Below are positions 7,573 to 16,347 of a stretch of 64,000 nt of DNA, in pieces. The DNA comes from Vacuolonema iberomarrocanum LEGE 07170. Its GTDB lineage: Bacteria; Cyanobacteriota; Cyanobacteriia; Elainellales; Elainellaceae. The position numbers were made by a program, and so were the translations under genes. Positions within the stretch are counted from its first letter, which is position 1. The number at the start of each line of letters is the position of its first letter. The DNA lies in assembly GCA_015207365.1 (NCBI GenBank), contig JADEXA010000023.1, positions 32,292-96,291 of the forward strand, in the 5' to 3' direction. A model generated the notes under the pieces. The model saw only the letters and a list, made by a program, of their open reading frames with translations. It had not been told where the DNA came from and searched no databases.

Positions 7573-9516
7573 TCAAGCTTGCGTAATGGGGAGCTGAATT
7601 CGAAATGTTGTACCTTTTCCCAAAGCAGATTCACAGCTCAGATTACCTCCGTGTTTTTCAACGACTATCTGATAGCTAATGTACATACCCATGCCTGTTC
7701 CTTTACCTATGGGCTTAGTCGTAAAAAAGGGATCGAAAATGTGGCGTTGAACGTCCTGGGGTATCCCAAAGCCATTGTCAGAGATCGTTACCTCAACCCA
7801 GTTTTCCCGAATGACTGCTGTCCGAATCTGAATTTGATTGGGATGCTCTGTAATTTCGATGTGACTTCGGTGCGTGCTGGACTCTTCAAGCGCATCAATT
7901 GCATTGGCTAGAATGTTCATAAAGACCTGATTGAGGGGGCCTACATAGCAGTCGACTAGGGGTAGTTTTCCATAAGATTTGAGCACTTGAATTTCCTGGC
8001 AATCTCGCAAATCCATGAAACGATGCTGCAAAATCCGCAATGTACTATCAATTCCCTCATGAATATCAACGGCAGTTGAATTGGTCTCGTCGGTTCGAGA
8101 AAAGGTACGCAAAGAAGAGACAATTTCGCGGATACGGTTAGTTCCGATTTTCATAGATTCCAGTACTTTTGGAAGATCCTCTTGGATAAAAGTCAACTCA
8201 TACTGCTTGATTTTTCTCTGAACGTCAGAGCTAGGGTTGGGGTAATGACTTTGGTAGAACCAAATCAGCTCAAGCAAGTTATTTGCATACGCTTGCACAT
8301 GGGCTAAGTTGCCATGGACAAAATTGGTTGGATTGTTGATCTCATGCGCAATGCCTGCCGTAAGCTGGCCAATACTCGCCATTTTTTCATTTTGGATCAG
8401 CTGGCTTTGAGCCTGTTGAAGGTCCAGCAATGCTTGACGCAGTTCAGCCGTTTTGGCTTCTAGTTTTTGATTTGTGGCAGCAGTATTTTCTTGAAGTACC
8501 TGTAAGGCTTGATTTTTAACCATCTGAGCTTGCCATAAGCCCAAGGCGAATATAAGGGCAACAATGAGAGCTCCTGCTGCAAGGGCAATTTGATCTAAGG
8601 AGCGGAGTTGTCCATCAATCGTTGCACGCGGAACAACCAGGGCAATCGACCAGTCGACTTCTTGCAGAGGAAGATAGGTGATGTAATGCCATTGACCATC
8701 CAGTTTGAGGAGACGGTTACCCGTCTGGCGGTCAAGCATTTGCTCCAGCACCTCCACCATCTCCAGGTTTGCAGTCGCTTGAGCCCGATCCATCAAGGTC
8801 GGAGGATCGGGCTGATCTTGATTGAAGATTAAACCGGGGTTGGGATGAGCGATCGCCCGCCCTTGGGAATCAAGGACAAATACGTAACTTTCAGAATCTT
8901 GGTTGAGTGACTGAAATGTTTCTTGAATGCTGTCGATTTTAATGCCGAGAGTAAAAATACCTTCAGGCGTCTGTTCTTCCCCAATAGGAACAACAATATT
9001 GACTTTCTGAACCCCAGAAGCTCGGCTGATAATCGGTTCTGAAACAACAGTTTCTCCAGCCATTGCTGCTTGAAAATAAGGGCGATCAGTGAGATTTTTC
9101 CCTTCTACAAACCCAATTCCTGTGAAGTAGTAAGTTCCATCAGGATTGATTAAAATAGCATCATTGGCCACTGGCTGCAGACGATCAACTTCGGCATTGA
9201 GATACGCTTCCATGACCTGCCAGTCCATCGTCTGAATGAGTGGCATTTGAGCGATCGTGATTGCTTTTGTTTTATAGAACGCGAACCATTGATCAATGTG
9301 ATTCGCATTCTGTTGAGTTTCAAGCAAGTTCTCTTGACGAAGCTGTTCTAAAGCCCAAAATCGTATGGTTCGATAACTTCCATATGTGACGGCTGCCAGG
9401 GTAAGCAGAAGTCCCCCCAAAATGAGCTTAGTTAGGTGCTTTTGCGAGCGGATCTGGTTGGGAATGAGTAAACCAGGCTTCTCACCTGGAAGTCGAGTTC
9501 GATGGGGGCTAGACAT
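7573..9516 (-). CDS. Sensor histidine kinase with double-Cache extracellular domain
   Basis: A 647-residue membrane kinase. Helix 1 is at about 31-48. The periplasmic dCache-type sensor spans about 50-305, with INPDGTYYF, DRPYFQAAMAGETVVSEPII and a distal repeat with FVLDSQGRAIAHP. Helix 2 is at about 309-330, then a coiled coil at 335-385. The transmitter has the H-box GIAHEINNP (His391), N-box NILANAIDAL, G1 DNGFGIP, F-box FFTTKPIG and G2 GTGMGMY. It lacks HAMP, PAS and receiver domains. dCache sensors usually bind small amino acids, amines or organic acids. No response regulator is adjacent, so it is an orphan kinase. Confidence 0.9.
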   Translation of the reverse strand: MSSPHRTRLPGEKPGLLIPNQIRSQKHLTKLILGGLLLTLAAVTYGSYRTIRFWALEQLRQENLLETQQNANHIDQWFAFYKTKAITIAQMPLIQTMDWQVMEAYLNAEVDRLQPVANDAILINPDGTYYFTGIGFVEGKNLTDRPYFQAAMAGETVVSEPIISRASGVQKVNIVVPIGEEQTPEGIFTLGIKIDSIQETFQSLNQDSESYVFVLDSQGRAIAHPNPGLIFNQDQPDPPTLMDRAQATANLEMVEVLEQMLDRQTGNRLLKLDGQWHYITYLPLQEVDWSIALVVPRATIDGQLRSLDQIALAAGALIVALIFALGLWQAQMVKNQALQVLQENTAATNQKLEAKTAELRQALLDLQQAQSQLIQNEKMASIGQLTAGIAHEINNPTNFVHGNLAHVQAYANNLLELIWFYQSHYPNPSSDVQRKIKQYELTFIQEDLPKVLESMKIGTNRIREIVSSLRTFSRTDETNSTAVDIHEGIDSTLRILQHRFMDLRDCQEIQVLKSYGKLPLVDCYVGPLNQVFMNILANAIDALEESSTHRSHIEITEHPNQIQIRTAVIRENWVEVTISDNGFGIPQDVQRHIFDPFFTTKPIGKGTGMGMYISYQIVVEKHGGNLSCESALGKGTTFRIQLPITQA

Positions 9517-9946
9517 ATTAGAAATAGAAAATAGGCTCTAGATCGCTAAGAACATTGCAATTAGTAGACTATGCAAGGAAAGGGCTTCGGGCCAGAAAGG
9601 AGCAGGACAATCCTCTCAAGCCCCATGACCTTATGCTCACATAGTTTCCTGGAAAGCACCCCCAGATGTTATGACTCAGTCATTTTTATCTGCAACTAAA
9701 ATAAAGGTGTGCGATCGCACCGGACGATTGGCTGAAAATGGATACACCGTAATTCTTGCGCAACAAAGCTGAATCTACATCGTTCCACAGAGCATCTTTA
9801 ATCTGCCACCAGCTTAAGACAAAGACAGTTAATGGCAAGCTTTAGCGACGGGTGATAGGTGAGGGACTCTGAAATCGGAAAAAATTGCGCTGCCACCTGT
9901 CTGTTGCAAGCTCTTGTCAGGGATTAATGGTATCAACTCTCAACCT
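9517..9946. other. Intergenic, no gene seen
   Basis: 430 bases between the histidine kinase start and the VOC gene stop. I see one HIP1-type octamer near 9711 but no ORF with family resemblance, no strong hairpin and no repeat shared with the rest of the window. The kinase promoter should lie at its left end. Confidence 0.5.
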
Positions 9947-10342
9947 TCATTGCTTGAGTTGCAATAAATCCCACAGATTGCCATATAGATCTTTGAATAC
10001 CGCTACCGTGCCGTAGCTTTCCTCGGCAGGCTCCCGTACGAAGATCACACCTTTGCTCTTGTATGCGTTGAAATCGCGCCAAAAATCATCGGTGTGAAGA
10101 AAGAGAAAGACGCGGCCGCCTGTTTGATTGCCGATGCGTGACGACTGTTCTGCCCCAACAGCTCGTGCCAGTAACAGCTTCGATTCGCTCGACCCAGGTG
10201 GGGCGATCAGAACCCAGCGTTTGTTTTGCGCGGCAATGAACGAATCTTCGACGAGGTTAAATCCAAGTATATCGACGTAAAACTTGATTGCGTTATCGTA
10301 ATCCTGGACAACTAGGGCCACGTAGCCGATTGATTGTTTCAT
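9947..10342 (-). CDS. VOC (glyoxalase/bleomycin-resistance fold) protein
   Basis: A 131-residue single-domain vicinal oxygen chelate protein. The ATG at 10342 has AGGGTGA upstream; the open frame runs further to 10429, but that extension crosses into a palindrome and is unlike the family. Visible signs are YVALVVQDYDNAIKFYVDIL at the first beta-alpha-beta unit, RVFLFLHTDDFW, then VFKDLYGNLWDLLQ at the C-terminal metal-site strand. Members include lyases, dioxygenases and antibiotic-binding proteins; the substrate here is unknown. It stands alone, next to a decayed cyclotransferase gene. Confidence 0.8.
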   Translation of the reverse strand: MKQSIGYVALVVQDYDNAIKFYVDILGFNLVEDSFIAAQNKRWVLIAPPGSSESKLLLARAVGAEQSSRIGNQTGGRVFLFLHTDDFWRDFNAYKSKGVIFVREPAEESYGTVAVFKDLYGNLWDLLQLKQ

Positions 10343-10425
10343 TTGCTTCACCCTGTTGTTGGAAATAGCACGAGTCTGTGTGACGTCAACGTGCATCGAA
10401 ATTCGACCCTGTATGACATCCAGCG

Positions 10426-10469
10426 TCAAATCTGCTGTCTAACCACCGATGGTTAGACAGCAGATTTGA
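10426..10469. repeat. 44-bp palindrome with a 20-bp stem
   Basis: The left arm TCAAATCTGCTGTCTAACCA pairs perfectly with the right arm TGGTTAGACAGCAGATTTGA around a 4-base loop. It lies about 85 bases upstream of the VOC start. There is no T-run on either side, so it is not a standard terminator. It contains heptamers GTCTAAC and GTTAGAC, which fit integron core-site patterns, but the spacing is far too short for a normal attC site. Confidence 0.6.
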
Positions 10470-10514
10470 TGGACAATACTCAATTTTCAGGGTTTGTACA
10501 GCGAATTTGCAAAA

Positions 10515-10609
10515 TATAGCGCTATGCGCGTTAGTTAAGTACGGTTGTGTGGGGCGCGCCGCGCCCCACACAACCGTTGCTGTGCTTAATGCGGTTGCAC
10601 ACCGCTATA
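10515..10609. mobile_element. Hairpin element family B, copy 1 (MITE-like)
   Basis: 95 bp including a TA at each end, with termini TATAGCG and CGCTATA. The core is a 17-bp stem (ACGGTTGTGTGGGGCGC, 3-base loop, then its complement). It is in opposite orientation to the copies at 26328-26422 and 54176-54270. No ORF. Confidence 0.8.
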
Positions 10610-10733
10610 ACTCCATGATGCCAGGGCGTTATCCTGCTGTTTGGATAGTTAATATTGGAGATATCTCTCTTCTGTCACTTTTGTTCTAGGATCACTTGAA
10701 ATTACGCTAATTGTCCATATCTATTGCCCGCAT

Positions 10734-11078
10734 CTACGAATGCAAAAGCGATGTGCGGAGCTGGTAAATGTAGGCATCCACGATTGTCTTATCCTCAAGC
10801 TTCACCGTCGTGAGAACGCGCTCATAGCCTTCACCCTCAAATTCATCAAGGCGCGTCCAGTGTTCGGCTAAGTGCTTCGAGCTGAAGAGAAAACCTTTAA
10901 TTTCTTCGCCATGTTTATCCAAGACGATGCCTGGGTAGCCAACGGCTGCACCCCAATCTTTTTGCAGCAATGTGCCAGTGACGGTTGCTGGCTCCCACTC
11001 TCCCGGAACATCAGCTCAAACATATTCATTAGGCCGACCTAGGGCCAGTGATCCATAAACAAAAAGTCGGTTAATCAT
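10734..11078 (-). pseudogene. Gamma-glutamylcyclotransferase-like gene with an in-frame stop
   Basis: From an ATG at 11078 (AGGAG upstream) the frame reads MINRLFVYGSLALGRPNEYV, then TGA, then ADVPGEWEPATVTGTLLQKD and on to DEFEGEGYERVLTTVKL before the stop at 10734. VYGSLxxG near the N-terminus and DEFEGEGYERVLV in the second half are the hallmark segments of the GGCT-like (AIG2/GGCT) fold. Only one change, a leucine-type codon to TGA at residue 21, breaks an otherwise complete gene of about 114 codons. An initiation downstream of the stop would lose the substrate-binding YGS loop. It is most likely a recent pseudogene. Confidence 0.75.
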
Positions 11079-11218
11079 CAATCTCCTAATGGCAATGACG
11101 ATGCTTAGATCAAGCTTCATAAGTTTGCACAATTTATATACCTACTCCAATACTTGTCCCTTTTGCGAGGTTCGTAAAGCTTGTCAGCTGAGTCAGCTAG
11201 AGCTGTCGCAATGGATGC

Positions 11219-11246
11219 GTAAGGTGGACAGTGCTGCCCACCTTAC
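11219..11246. repeat. Hairpin downstream of cydB
   Basis: GTAAGGTGG and CCACCTTAC form a 9-bp outer stem with CAG/CTG pairing inside. It lies about 70 bases past the cydB stop, with no T-run on the minus strand. It could slow 3' decay or be a dispersed cyanobacterial hairpin. Confidence 0.45.
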
Positions 11247-11315
11247 CTTACAGCTCAGACGGTGAAGCTACGTTGTGAACATCTAGGCTGAAGTGATCCT
11301 TTCAACTAACGCCAA

Positions 11316-12326
11316 CTAACCGTAGGTTTCTTCCGTGACTTTGCCTCGGAAGACTAGGTAGTTGTAGATGTTGTAGAACAGCATGATGGGAATGAGAACC
11401 CCGACGAAGGTGAGCATAAACACCAGCGAACTGGGGTTTGCTGCTCCTTGATAAATGGTGATTTGTGTCGGGATGATGTACGGAAAAATGATCATTCCCA
11501 GGCCGATGAAAGTTAAGAGAAAGAGCAGGATTGTCCAGACAAATGGGGCGACTTCTTCCTCTTTTTGTAAGCTGCGAAGCAGTAGGTAGATGAGCAGTAC
11601 GCCCAGTAGCGGAATCAGGGCAAAGATGTAGACCTGGGGAGTGCTGAAAAGGCGATCGCGCGCTTGTTCAAAAAAGGTGGGCACGGTAATGGTAATCAAC
11701 ACCGCCCCGATGAGGGTGGTCCAGGCGGCTAGGCGGGCGGTGCCGTAGTGGGTCTTTTGCAACTCCCCCGTGGTTTTGAGGATGAGGTAGGTCGAGCCAA
11801 TCAGCACATAGCCCTGAATCAGCGTCAACGCTACCACCACCGACTGCCAGGTGAGCCAATCCCAGGTTGTGCCAATGAAATGTCCGGCTTCATCGACCCG
11901 GATTCCTTGGATCACACTGCCCAGGGCAAACCCCTGTCCCAATGCGGCGATGAAGCTGCCTGCTCCAAAGGCGGTATTCCAAAACAGCTTGTTTTCGGCA
12001 TGTTCTCGAAACTCGAAGGCGACCGCGCGGAAGATGAGTCCCAAAAGCATCAGAACTAAGGGAATGTAGAGGGCGCTGAGGATGGTGGCGTAGGCAATGG
12101 GAAACGCGCCGAATAGGGCTCCTCCCATGATGACCAGCCAGGTTTCGTTGGCATCCCACACATTGCCCAGGCTTGTCATCAGGATGCCGCGCCGCTCCTC
12201 GCTGGAGGCGGTGAGGGAGAGGATGCCCACTCCCAAATCAAAGCCATCCAGCATGACATAGAGGAAGAGAAACAGGGCGAGGAAAACGAACCAGACGGTT
12301 GGCAAAAAGTATTCAAGTGCTTCCAT
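11316..12326 (-). CDS. cydB: Cytochrome bd-type quinol oxidase subunit II
   Basis: A 336-residue integral membrane protein with about eight to nine helices, the CydB partner of CydA. It starts FLPTVWFVFLALFLFLYVML then DGFDLGVGIL, and contains GNVWDANETWLVIMGGALF and AFPIAYATILSALYIPL, typical of the family. The start at 12326 is 10 bases after the cydA stop, so the two are co-translated. Bd-type oxidases reduce oxygen with quinol electrons, do not pump protons, and sit in the plasma or thylakoid membrane. They are generally more tolerant of sulfide and cyanide than haem-copper oxidases. Confidence 0.95.
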   Translation of the reverse strand: MEALEYFLPTVWFVFLALFLFLYVMLDGFDLGVGILSLTASSEERRGILMTSLGNVWDANETWLVIMGGALFGAFPIAYATILSALYIPLVLMLLGLIFRAVAFEFREHAENKLFWNTAFGAGSFIAALGQGFALGSVIQGIRVDEAGHFIGTTWDWLTWQSVVVALTLIQGYVLIGSTYLILKTTGELQKTHYGTARLAAWTTLIGAVLITITVPTFFEQARDRLFSTPQVYIFALIPLLGVLLIYLLLRSLQKEEEVAPFVWTILLFLLTFIGLGMIIFPYIIPTQITIYQGAANPSSLVFMLTFVGVLIPIMLFYNIYNYLVFRGKVTEETYG

Positions 12327-12336
12327 GAGGTATTCC

Positions 12337-13794
12337 TTATGACTGCGACGAAGACTGCGTCGTTTCGAGGGGGCGCTGATCGGGGCGATGCTCCACAGGC
12401 TTTACCTCAATGTTTGCTCGGGGGCCTACTTCAGGAATGGGCAGCTCCATGTTGGGGCCTTGGCGAATAATGCGGCTCCCAAAGAACAGGGCTGAAACGA
12501 ACAGTAGCGAGTAGACCACCGCGAAGATGCTGAGAGACCCCAACACGTTGCTGGGGGGCAGGTTGGAGGCGGCATCTGCTGTGCGAATAGCTCCATACAC
12601 TGTCCAAGGTTGCCGTCCGACGCAGCGCACAATCCATCCAGACTCCACGGCGATGTAGCCCAGGGGTGCGGCGAAAATCCAGGCACGCATCAGCCATTTC
12701 TGGTCGGCGATCGCCCCCGCTGACAACTTGCCGCGCAGCCATTGCAAGACGCTGAGGGCCATTAATCCCGCCAGGAAAAAGCCAATGGCGATCATGATGC
12801 GGAACGAGTAGTAGACCAACCCAATCATGTGGGGACGATCCTCCGGCTTCCAGGAATTCAACCCCTGCACCGGTTCCGACAGATCTTTCTTGAATTCCAG
12901 AATGTAGCCCAGGGCATTGGGAACGGAAATCTCCCAGTTGTTCTTGCCTTCCTTATCGTTGGGAATGGCCAGGGCACTCCATGAGGCAGGTTGTCCAGCG
13001 GGAATGGTTTCCCACTGGGCTTCCATAGCCGCGAGCTTGGAGGGTTGCTGGTGATAGACCTGCTCGCCGCTGAGGTGCCCAATGTAGAGTTGTAGGGGAG
13101 CCACGGCGATCGCCACAGCCAGCACAATCTTCAACGACTTAGCAAAAAACTCGGTGTGGCGCTTGTTGATGATGTACCAGGCGCTAATCCCGCCAATGAC
13201 AAACAGCGAGGTTTCTAGCGTGGCGAAAAACATGTGCATCACGCTGTTGCGCATGAAGGGATTGAAAATGGCTTCTCCGTAGCTGGCGATGATGAACTTG
13301 CCATTCTCAAAGGTTCCCCCAGTAGGGGTTTGCAGCCAGGAGTTGGCGACCAAGATCCAAAAGGTCGAGAGATTCGCACCAAAGGCCACCATGATTGTTG
13401 CCAGGTAGTGAATCACGGGACTCACTCGCTCCCAACCGAATAGCATGATGCCCAAAAATCCAGCTTCTAGCATGAAGGCCATCGTGCCTTCAAAGCCCAG
13501 GACACTGCCGAAGAAATCACCGATCGCCTCCGACAACGGGGCCCAGTTGGTTCCAAATTGAAACTCCATCGGCAACCCTGTGGCGACGCCGATGCCAAAG
13601 TTCAGTAAATAAAGTTTGCTCCAAAAGCGAGCGTGAAGGTAGTACTGCGGGTTTCGGGTACGCAACCACAGTCCTTCAAGCACGACTAGGTAAATGGCCA
13701 TACCCGTCGTCAGCACGGGCCATAGCATGTGAAATGTTGCTGTCAGCGCGAACTGCATCCGCGACAAAACAACAGTATTGGAAAAGACATCCAT
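12337..13794 (-). CDS. cydA: Cytochrome bd-type quinol oxidase subunit I
   Basis: A 485-residue membrane subunit carrying the haems. The N-terminal helix holds a conserved histidine (His22, ALTATFHMLWP), EGTMAFMLEAGFLGIMLFG has the conserved glutamates, and GRQPWTVYG is the late conserved segment. The quinol-binding Q-loop (about residues 250-325) is short, as in the cyanide-insensitive (CIO-like) branch rather than the long-loop E. coli form (inference from length). A polar tail of about 50 residues follows the last helix. It is first in the cydAB operon, with TauE and a persulfide dioxygenase upstream on the same strand. Confidence 0.95.
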   Translation of the reverse strand: MDVFSNTVVLSRMQFALTATFHMLWPVLTTGMAIYLVVLEGLWLRTRNPQYYLHARFWSKLYLLNFGIGVATGLPMEFQFGTNWAPLSEAIGDFFGSVLGFEGTMAFMLEAGFLGIMLFGWERVSPVIHYLATIMVAFGANLSTFWILVANSWLQTPTGGTFENGKFIIASYGEAIFNPFMRNSVMHMFFATLETSLFVIGGISAWYIINKRHTEFFAKSLKIVLAVAIAVAPLQLYIGHLSGEQVYHQQPSKLAAMEAQWETIPAGQPASWSALAIPNDKEGKNNWEISVPNALGYILEFKKDLSEPVQGLNSWKPEDRPHMIGLVYYSFRIMIAIGFFLAGLMALSVLQWLRGKLSAGAIADQKWLMRAWIFAAPLGYIAVESGWIVRCVGRQPWTVYGAIRTADAASNLPPSNVLGSLSIFAVVYSLLFVSALFFGSRIIRQGPNMELPIPEVGPRANIEVKPVEHRPDQRPLETTQSSSQS

Positions 13795-13983
13795 GGTTAT
13801 TGTTTATCCAATAAAAATGAGACGAACGAAGCCGCCTTCTTCCTTCAGTAAGCAACGGAAAATCTCGAAAAGTAAAGTTTTTTAGCCATCTCTTAAGGTG
13901 GTGATGGCGGGTTAAGGAAAACTAGCGCGAAGGTCGCTCCCTGTCATCCATCCAGAGGTATTAAATGCTTGGTGTGGAGGAAA

Positions 13984-14013
13984 TTGAATGCAGATGAACG
14001 CGGATGAACGGAG
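13984..14013. repeat. Dispersed short repeat F, copy 1
   Basis: Contains TGCAGATGAACGCGGATGAA. The related phrase (GATAAACGCAGA..GAACGCAGAT) recurs at 16929-16961 inside nurA and in the opposite orientation at 49153-49192. It lies in the spacer between tauE and cydA, which otherwise shows nothing clear. Confidence 0.55.
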
Positions 14014-14078
14014 ATAGGCTCACACCGATTCTGGATAGAGTGGAAGCGTTTAGTGAAGGGGTATGGATTTGATATAAC

Positions 14079-14870
14079 TTATGCCCCTGCCAGCATGGGT
14101 GTGAATTCTCGAATGATGATGAAGACCGCGACGGCCAGCACGAAGTAGCCAAAGCCTTTTTCCAATTGCTTAGCTGCGACAAAGCGATTGATGTAAGCGC
14201 CCAGGATAATGCCGCTGCCTGCGGCGATGGTGAAGGACATAAGGAGATCCCACTGGATGGGAACGTTGCCCACGTAGCCTGCAAAGCCGGTGACGGATTT
14301 AAGGGCGAGGATAATGAGGGAGGTGCCAACGGCTTCCTTCATGGGCATGCCTCCCAGCAACACCAGAGCTGGAATCACCAGGAAGCCACCGCCAATGCCA
14401 ACGAATCCGGTGAGCATCCCGACGCCCAGCCCTTCGGCGGCGATCGCCCACCATTGCCCGCCATGCATTTCGTCTGGCATCAGCTCGGCTTTGCTGCTGT
14501 GCCTTGACCCTTTGCGGATCATCAGCACCGAGGCAAAGACCATCATGGCGGCAAACACCCCGAGCTGCAGGATGGGTAGAACAGCATCTAGGGAAGCGAC
14601 CCGTGCCCCAAGGTACGCCCCGACCATGGCTGGGGGCGCGAACAAGGCAGCGGTTCGAAGGTTGACGTTGCCGTTGCGCCAGTGAGGCAAGACCCCAATC
14701 AAACTGGCGACACCGACGATAACCAGGGTCATGGCTAATGCGGATTTTGAGGGCACACCCATGATGTAAATCAAGACTGGAGCGGCCAGAATTGAGCCGC
14801 CGCCACCGATCAGCCCAAGGCTGATGCCGATGGCAACGGCGAGGAGATGACCAAAGATAGAAATTAGCAT
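14079..14870 (-). CDS. TauE/SafE family sulfite exporter-like permease
   Basis: A 263-residue membrane protein with about eight helices in two similar halves. Each half has the family glycine motif: GLIGGGGSILAAPVLIY near residue 20 and GFVGIGGGFLVIPAL in the second half. Members export sulfite, sulfoacetate or related organosulfur anions. The gene lies 345 bases downstream of a persulfide dioxygenase whose product is sulfite. This pairing is common in bacteria and makes sulfite or thiosulfate export the likely role. The start ATG at 14870 gives the usual short N-terminus. Confidence 0.85.
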   Translation of the reverse strand: MLISIFGHLLAVAIGISLGLIGGGGSILAAPVLIYIMGVPSKSALAMTLVIVGVASLIGVLPHWRNGNVNLRTAALFAPPAMVGAYLGARVASLDAVLPILQLGVFAAMMVFASVLMIRKGSRHSSKAELMPDEMHGGQWWAIAAEGLGVGMLTGFVGIGGGFLVIPALVLLGGMPMKEAVGTSLIILALKSVTGFAGYVGNVPIQWDLLMSFTIAAGSGIILGAYINRFVAAKQLEKGFGYFVLAVAVFIIIREFTPMLAGA

Positions 14871-14999
14871 TGGCGGGTATTGGATAATTTTTTTGGGAGC
14901 GTTGATTGTCGGTATAAATCCCTGCGGATCCCCCCTAGCCCCTTTTGAGTAAGAGCGACTGTTTATACCGATCTCGGCTATTTCCTAAACGCCTTGCCC

Positions 15000-15075
15000 G
15001 ATCCCCCTAAATCCCCCTTAATAAGGGGGACTTTGAGTCCGGTTCCCCCCTTATTTAAGGGGGGCTGGGGGGATC
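15000..15075. repeat. Imperfect inverted repeat rich in CCCCCTAA/TTAAGGGGG
   Basis: GATCCCCCTAAATCCCCCTT on the left faces TTATTTAAGGGGGGCTGGGG and GGATC on the right, with an inner TAATAAGGGGGACTTTGA. Related fragments lie at about 14927-14947 and 15127-15177. Such sequences are abundant between genes in many filamentous cyanobacteria (known from experience of these genomes). The whole spacer 14871-15215 holds only this material. Confidence 0.6.
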
Positions 15076-15215
15076 AAAACCCCAAATCGAGCGAGAGAAT
15101 TAGGGCTCGTGTATGAACAGCAGCTAATAAGAGGGGGGGTAGACTCAGCCCCCCTAATCAAAGGGAGCTAGGACGGATCGCACGGGTTTTGGGAGTCAGC
15201 CCCGAGGCAGAGTGC

Positions 15216-15917
15216 CTAGCTGAGCGAAACCGGGAGGCTGCCGCATTGTTGGTTCGCGGGAACGGCTTCCATGATCTTTTTGGGATTAGGCAGATTCAGG
15301 TTGGCCATCATTTGAATGAAGTTGTGGCGATCGCGCCCCACAAAGCGAGGGTTGAACTGCTTCTCTTCGCTAATGGTGGAAACGGTATGTCCGCGATAGT
15401 CATGGCCGGGATAGACCAGGGTGTCGTCGGGCAGGGTGAAGAGGCGCTGGGTGACGGCGTCGTACATGGCTCCGGCATCGCCGCTCTGGAAGTCGGTGCG
15501 ACCACAGCCCCGAATGAATAGCGAGTCCCCCGTGAGTAGGTGCGTGCCATTGACCAAGAAGGCAGCATGGCTATCGGTGTGGCCGAGGGTGGCGATCGCC
15601 TCAATCTTCACGTTGCCCACCCAAAGAACTTCGCCATCCTGGATATAGCGATTGGCGCATTCAGCTTGAGCATTGGCGGGCACAATACCGTCGCACTCGG
15701 TCAGCTCGCGCAGCTTGCCGGTTCCGGTGATGTGGTCGGCATGGATATGGGTTTCTAGGCAATAGCGTAGGGTCAACCCCAGCTCGTTGAGCAATTTGAA
15801 ATCGCGCTCGACTTGCTCCAGCACCGGATCCACCAGGGCGGCATCGCCAGTGATGGGATCGGCGATGAGATAGGTGTAGGTCCAGGTTTCTTGGTCGAAC
15901 AACTGACGGAACAACAT
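15216..15917 (-). CDS. Persulfide dioxygenase (ETHE1-type MBL-fold hydrolase)
   Basis: A 233-residue metallo-beta-lactamase-fold protein. The metal motif is HIHADH (57-62), then GHT (His113), D131 and GHD (His172). The segment GDSLFIRGCGRTDFQ (130-144) is characteristic of ETHE1-like persulfide dioxygenases rather than glyoxalase II. These iron enzymes oxidise glutathione persulfide to sulfite. The start at 15917 has AAGGAG upstream. It is first in a same-strand run with TauE and cydAB. No rhodanese domain or sulfide:quinone reductase is in the window, and the usual ArsR-type regulator gene is also absent. Confidence 0.85.
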   Translation of the reverse strand: MLFRQLFDQETWTYTYLIADPITGDAALVDPVLEQVERDFKLLNELGLTLRYCLETHIHADHITGTGKLRELTECDGIVPANAQAECANRYIQDGEVLWVGNVKIEAIATLGHTDSHAAFLVNGTHLLTGDSLFIRGCGRTDFQSGDAGAMYDAVTQRLFTLPDDTLVYPGHDYRGHTVSTISEEKQFNPRFVGRDRHNFIQMMANLNLPNPKKIMEAVPANQQCGSLPVSLS

Positions 15918-16347
15918 AACCTTAAAACTCCTTTTACGTGCATATACTCATTTGGTTATAAGTTTGTGAAACGTCGACCCATCTGCTGTCAATCGTTCGG
16001 GTTTAGTCGTTGGCTGAACTGTTGGCTGGGATGCCAGCGATGGACAACGGGCTTTCACAGTACCAGCGATGAACTGTGAGCCTGGGACAGGGACTCACAT
16101 TCACGCTGTAGTCATGGCAAGTCGGAGAGACATCGCTGAAGAGCTTTGAGTTATCTAACGACTTTTTGATATAACCAATTAGTAATATAATCCTCTTCTT
16201 CTAAAAGTAAAGAGCGATCGCAACATAAGTTTTCATATTGGCCAGTTCAATGCGTGCTAACGCGGGTCTATTGAAAAAGCTGGCAAAACATTTGTACTGA
16301 AAACATGAACCTGCGATATGCTGCGGAGTGACGAGTCATGCAGAGCC
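15918..16347. promoter_or_regulatory. Divergent promoter region with two ATAACCAA-type sites
   Basis: 430 bases between the divergent persulfide dioxygenase and nurA. The motif ATAACCAAATGAGTATAT is present on the minus strand (about 15942-15960), and a similar ATAACCAATTAGTAATAT on the plus strand (about 16171-16189). Their AT-rich, partly palindromic form could be an operator for an ArsR-family sulfide sensor encoded elsewhere, but this is only inference. No other gene seen. Confidence 0.35.
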
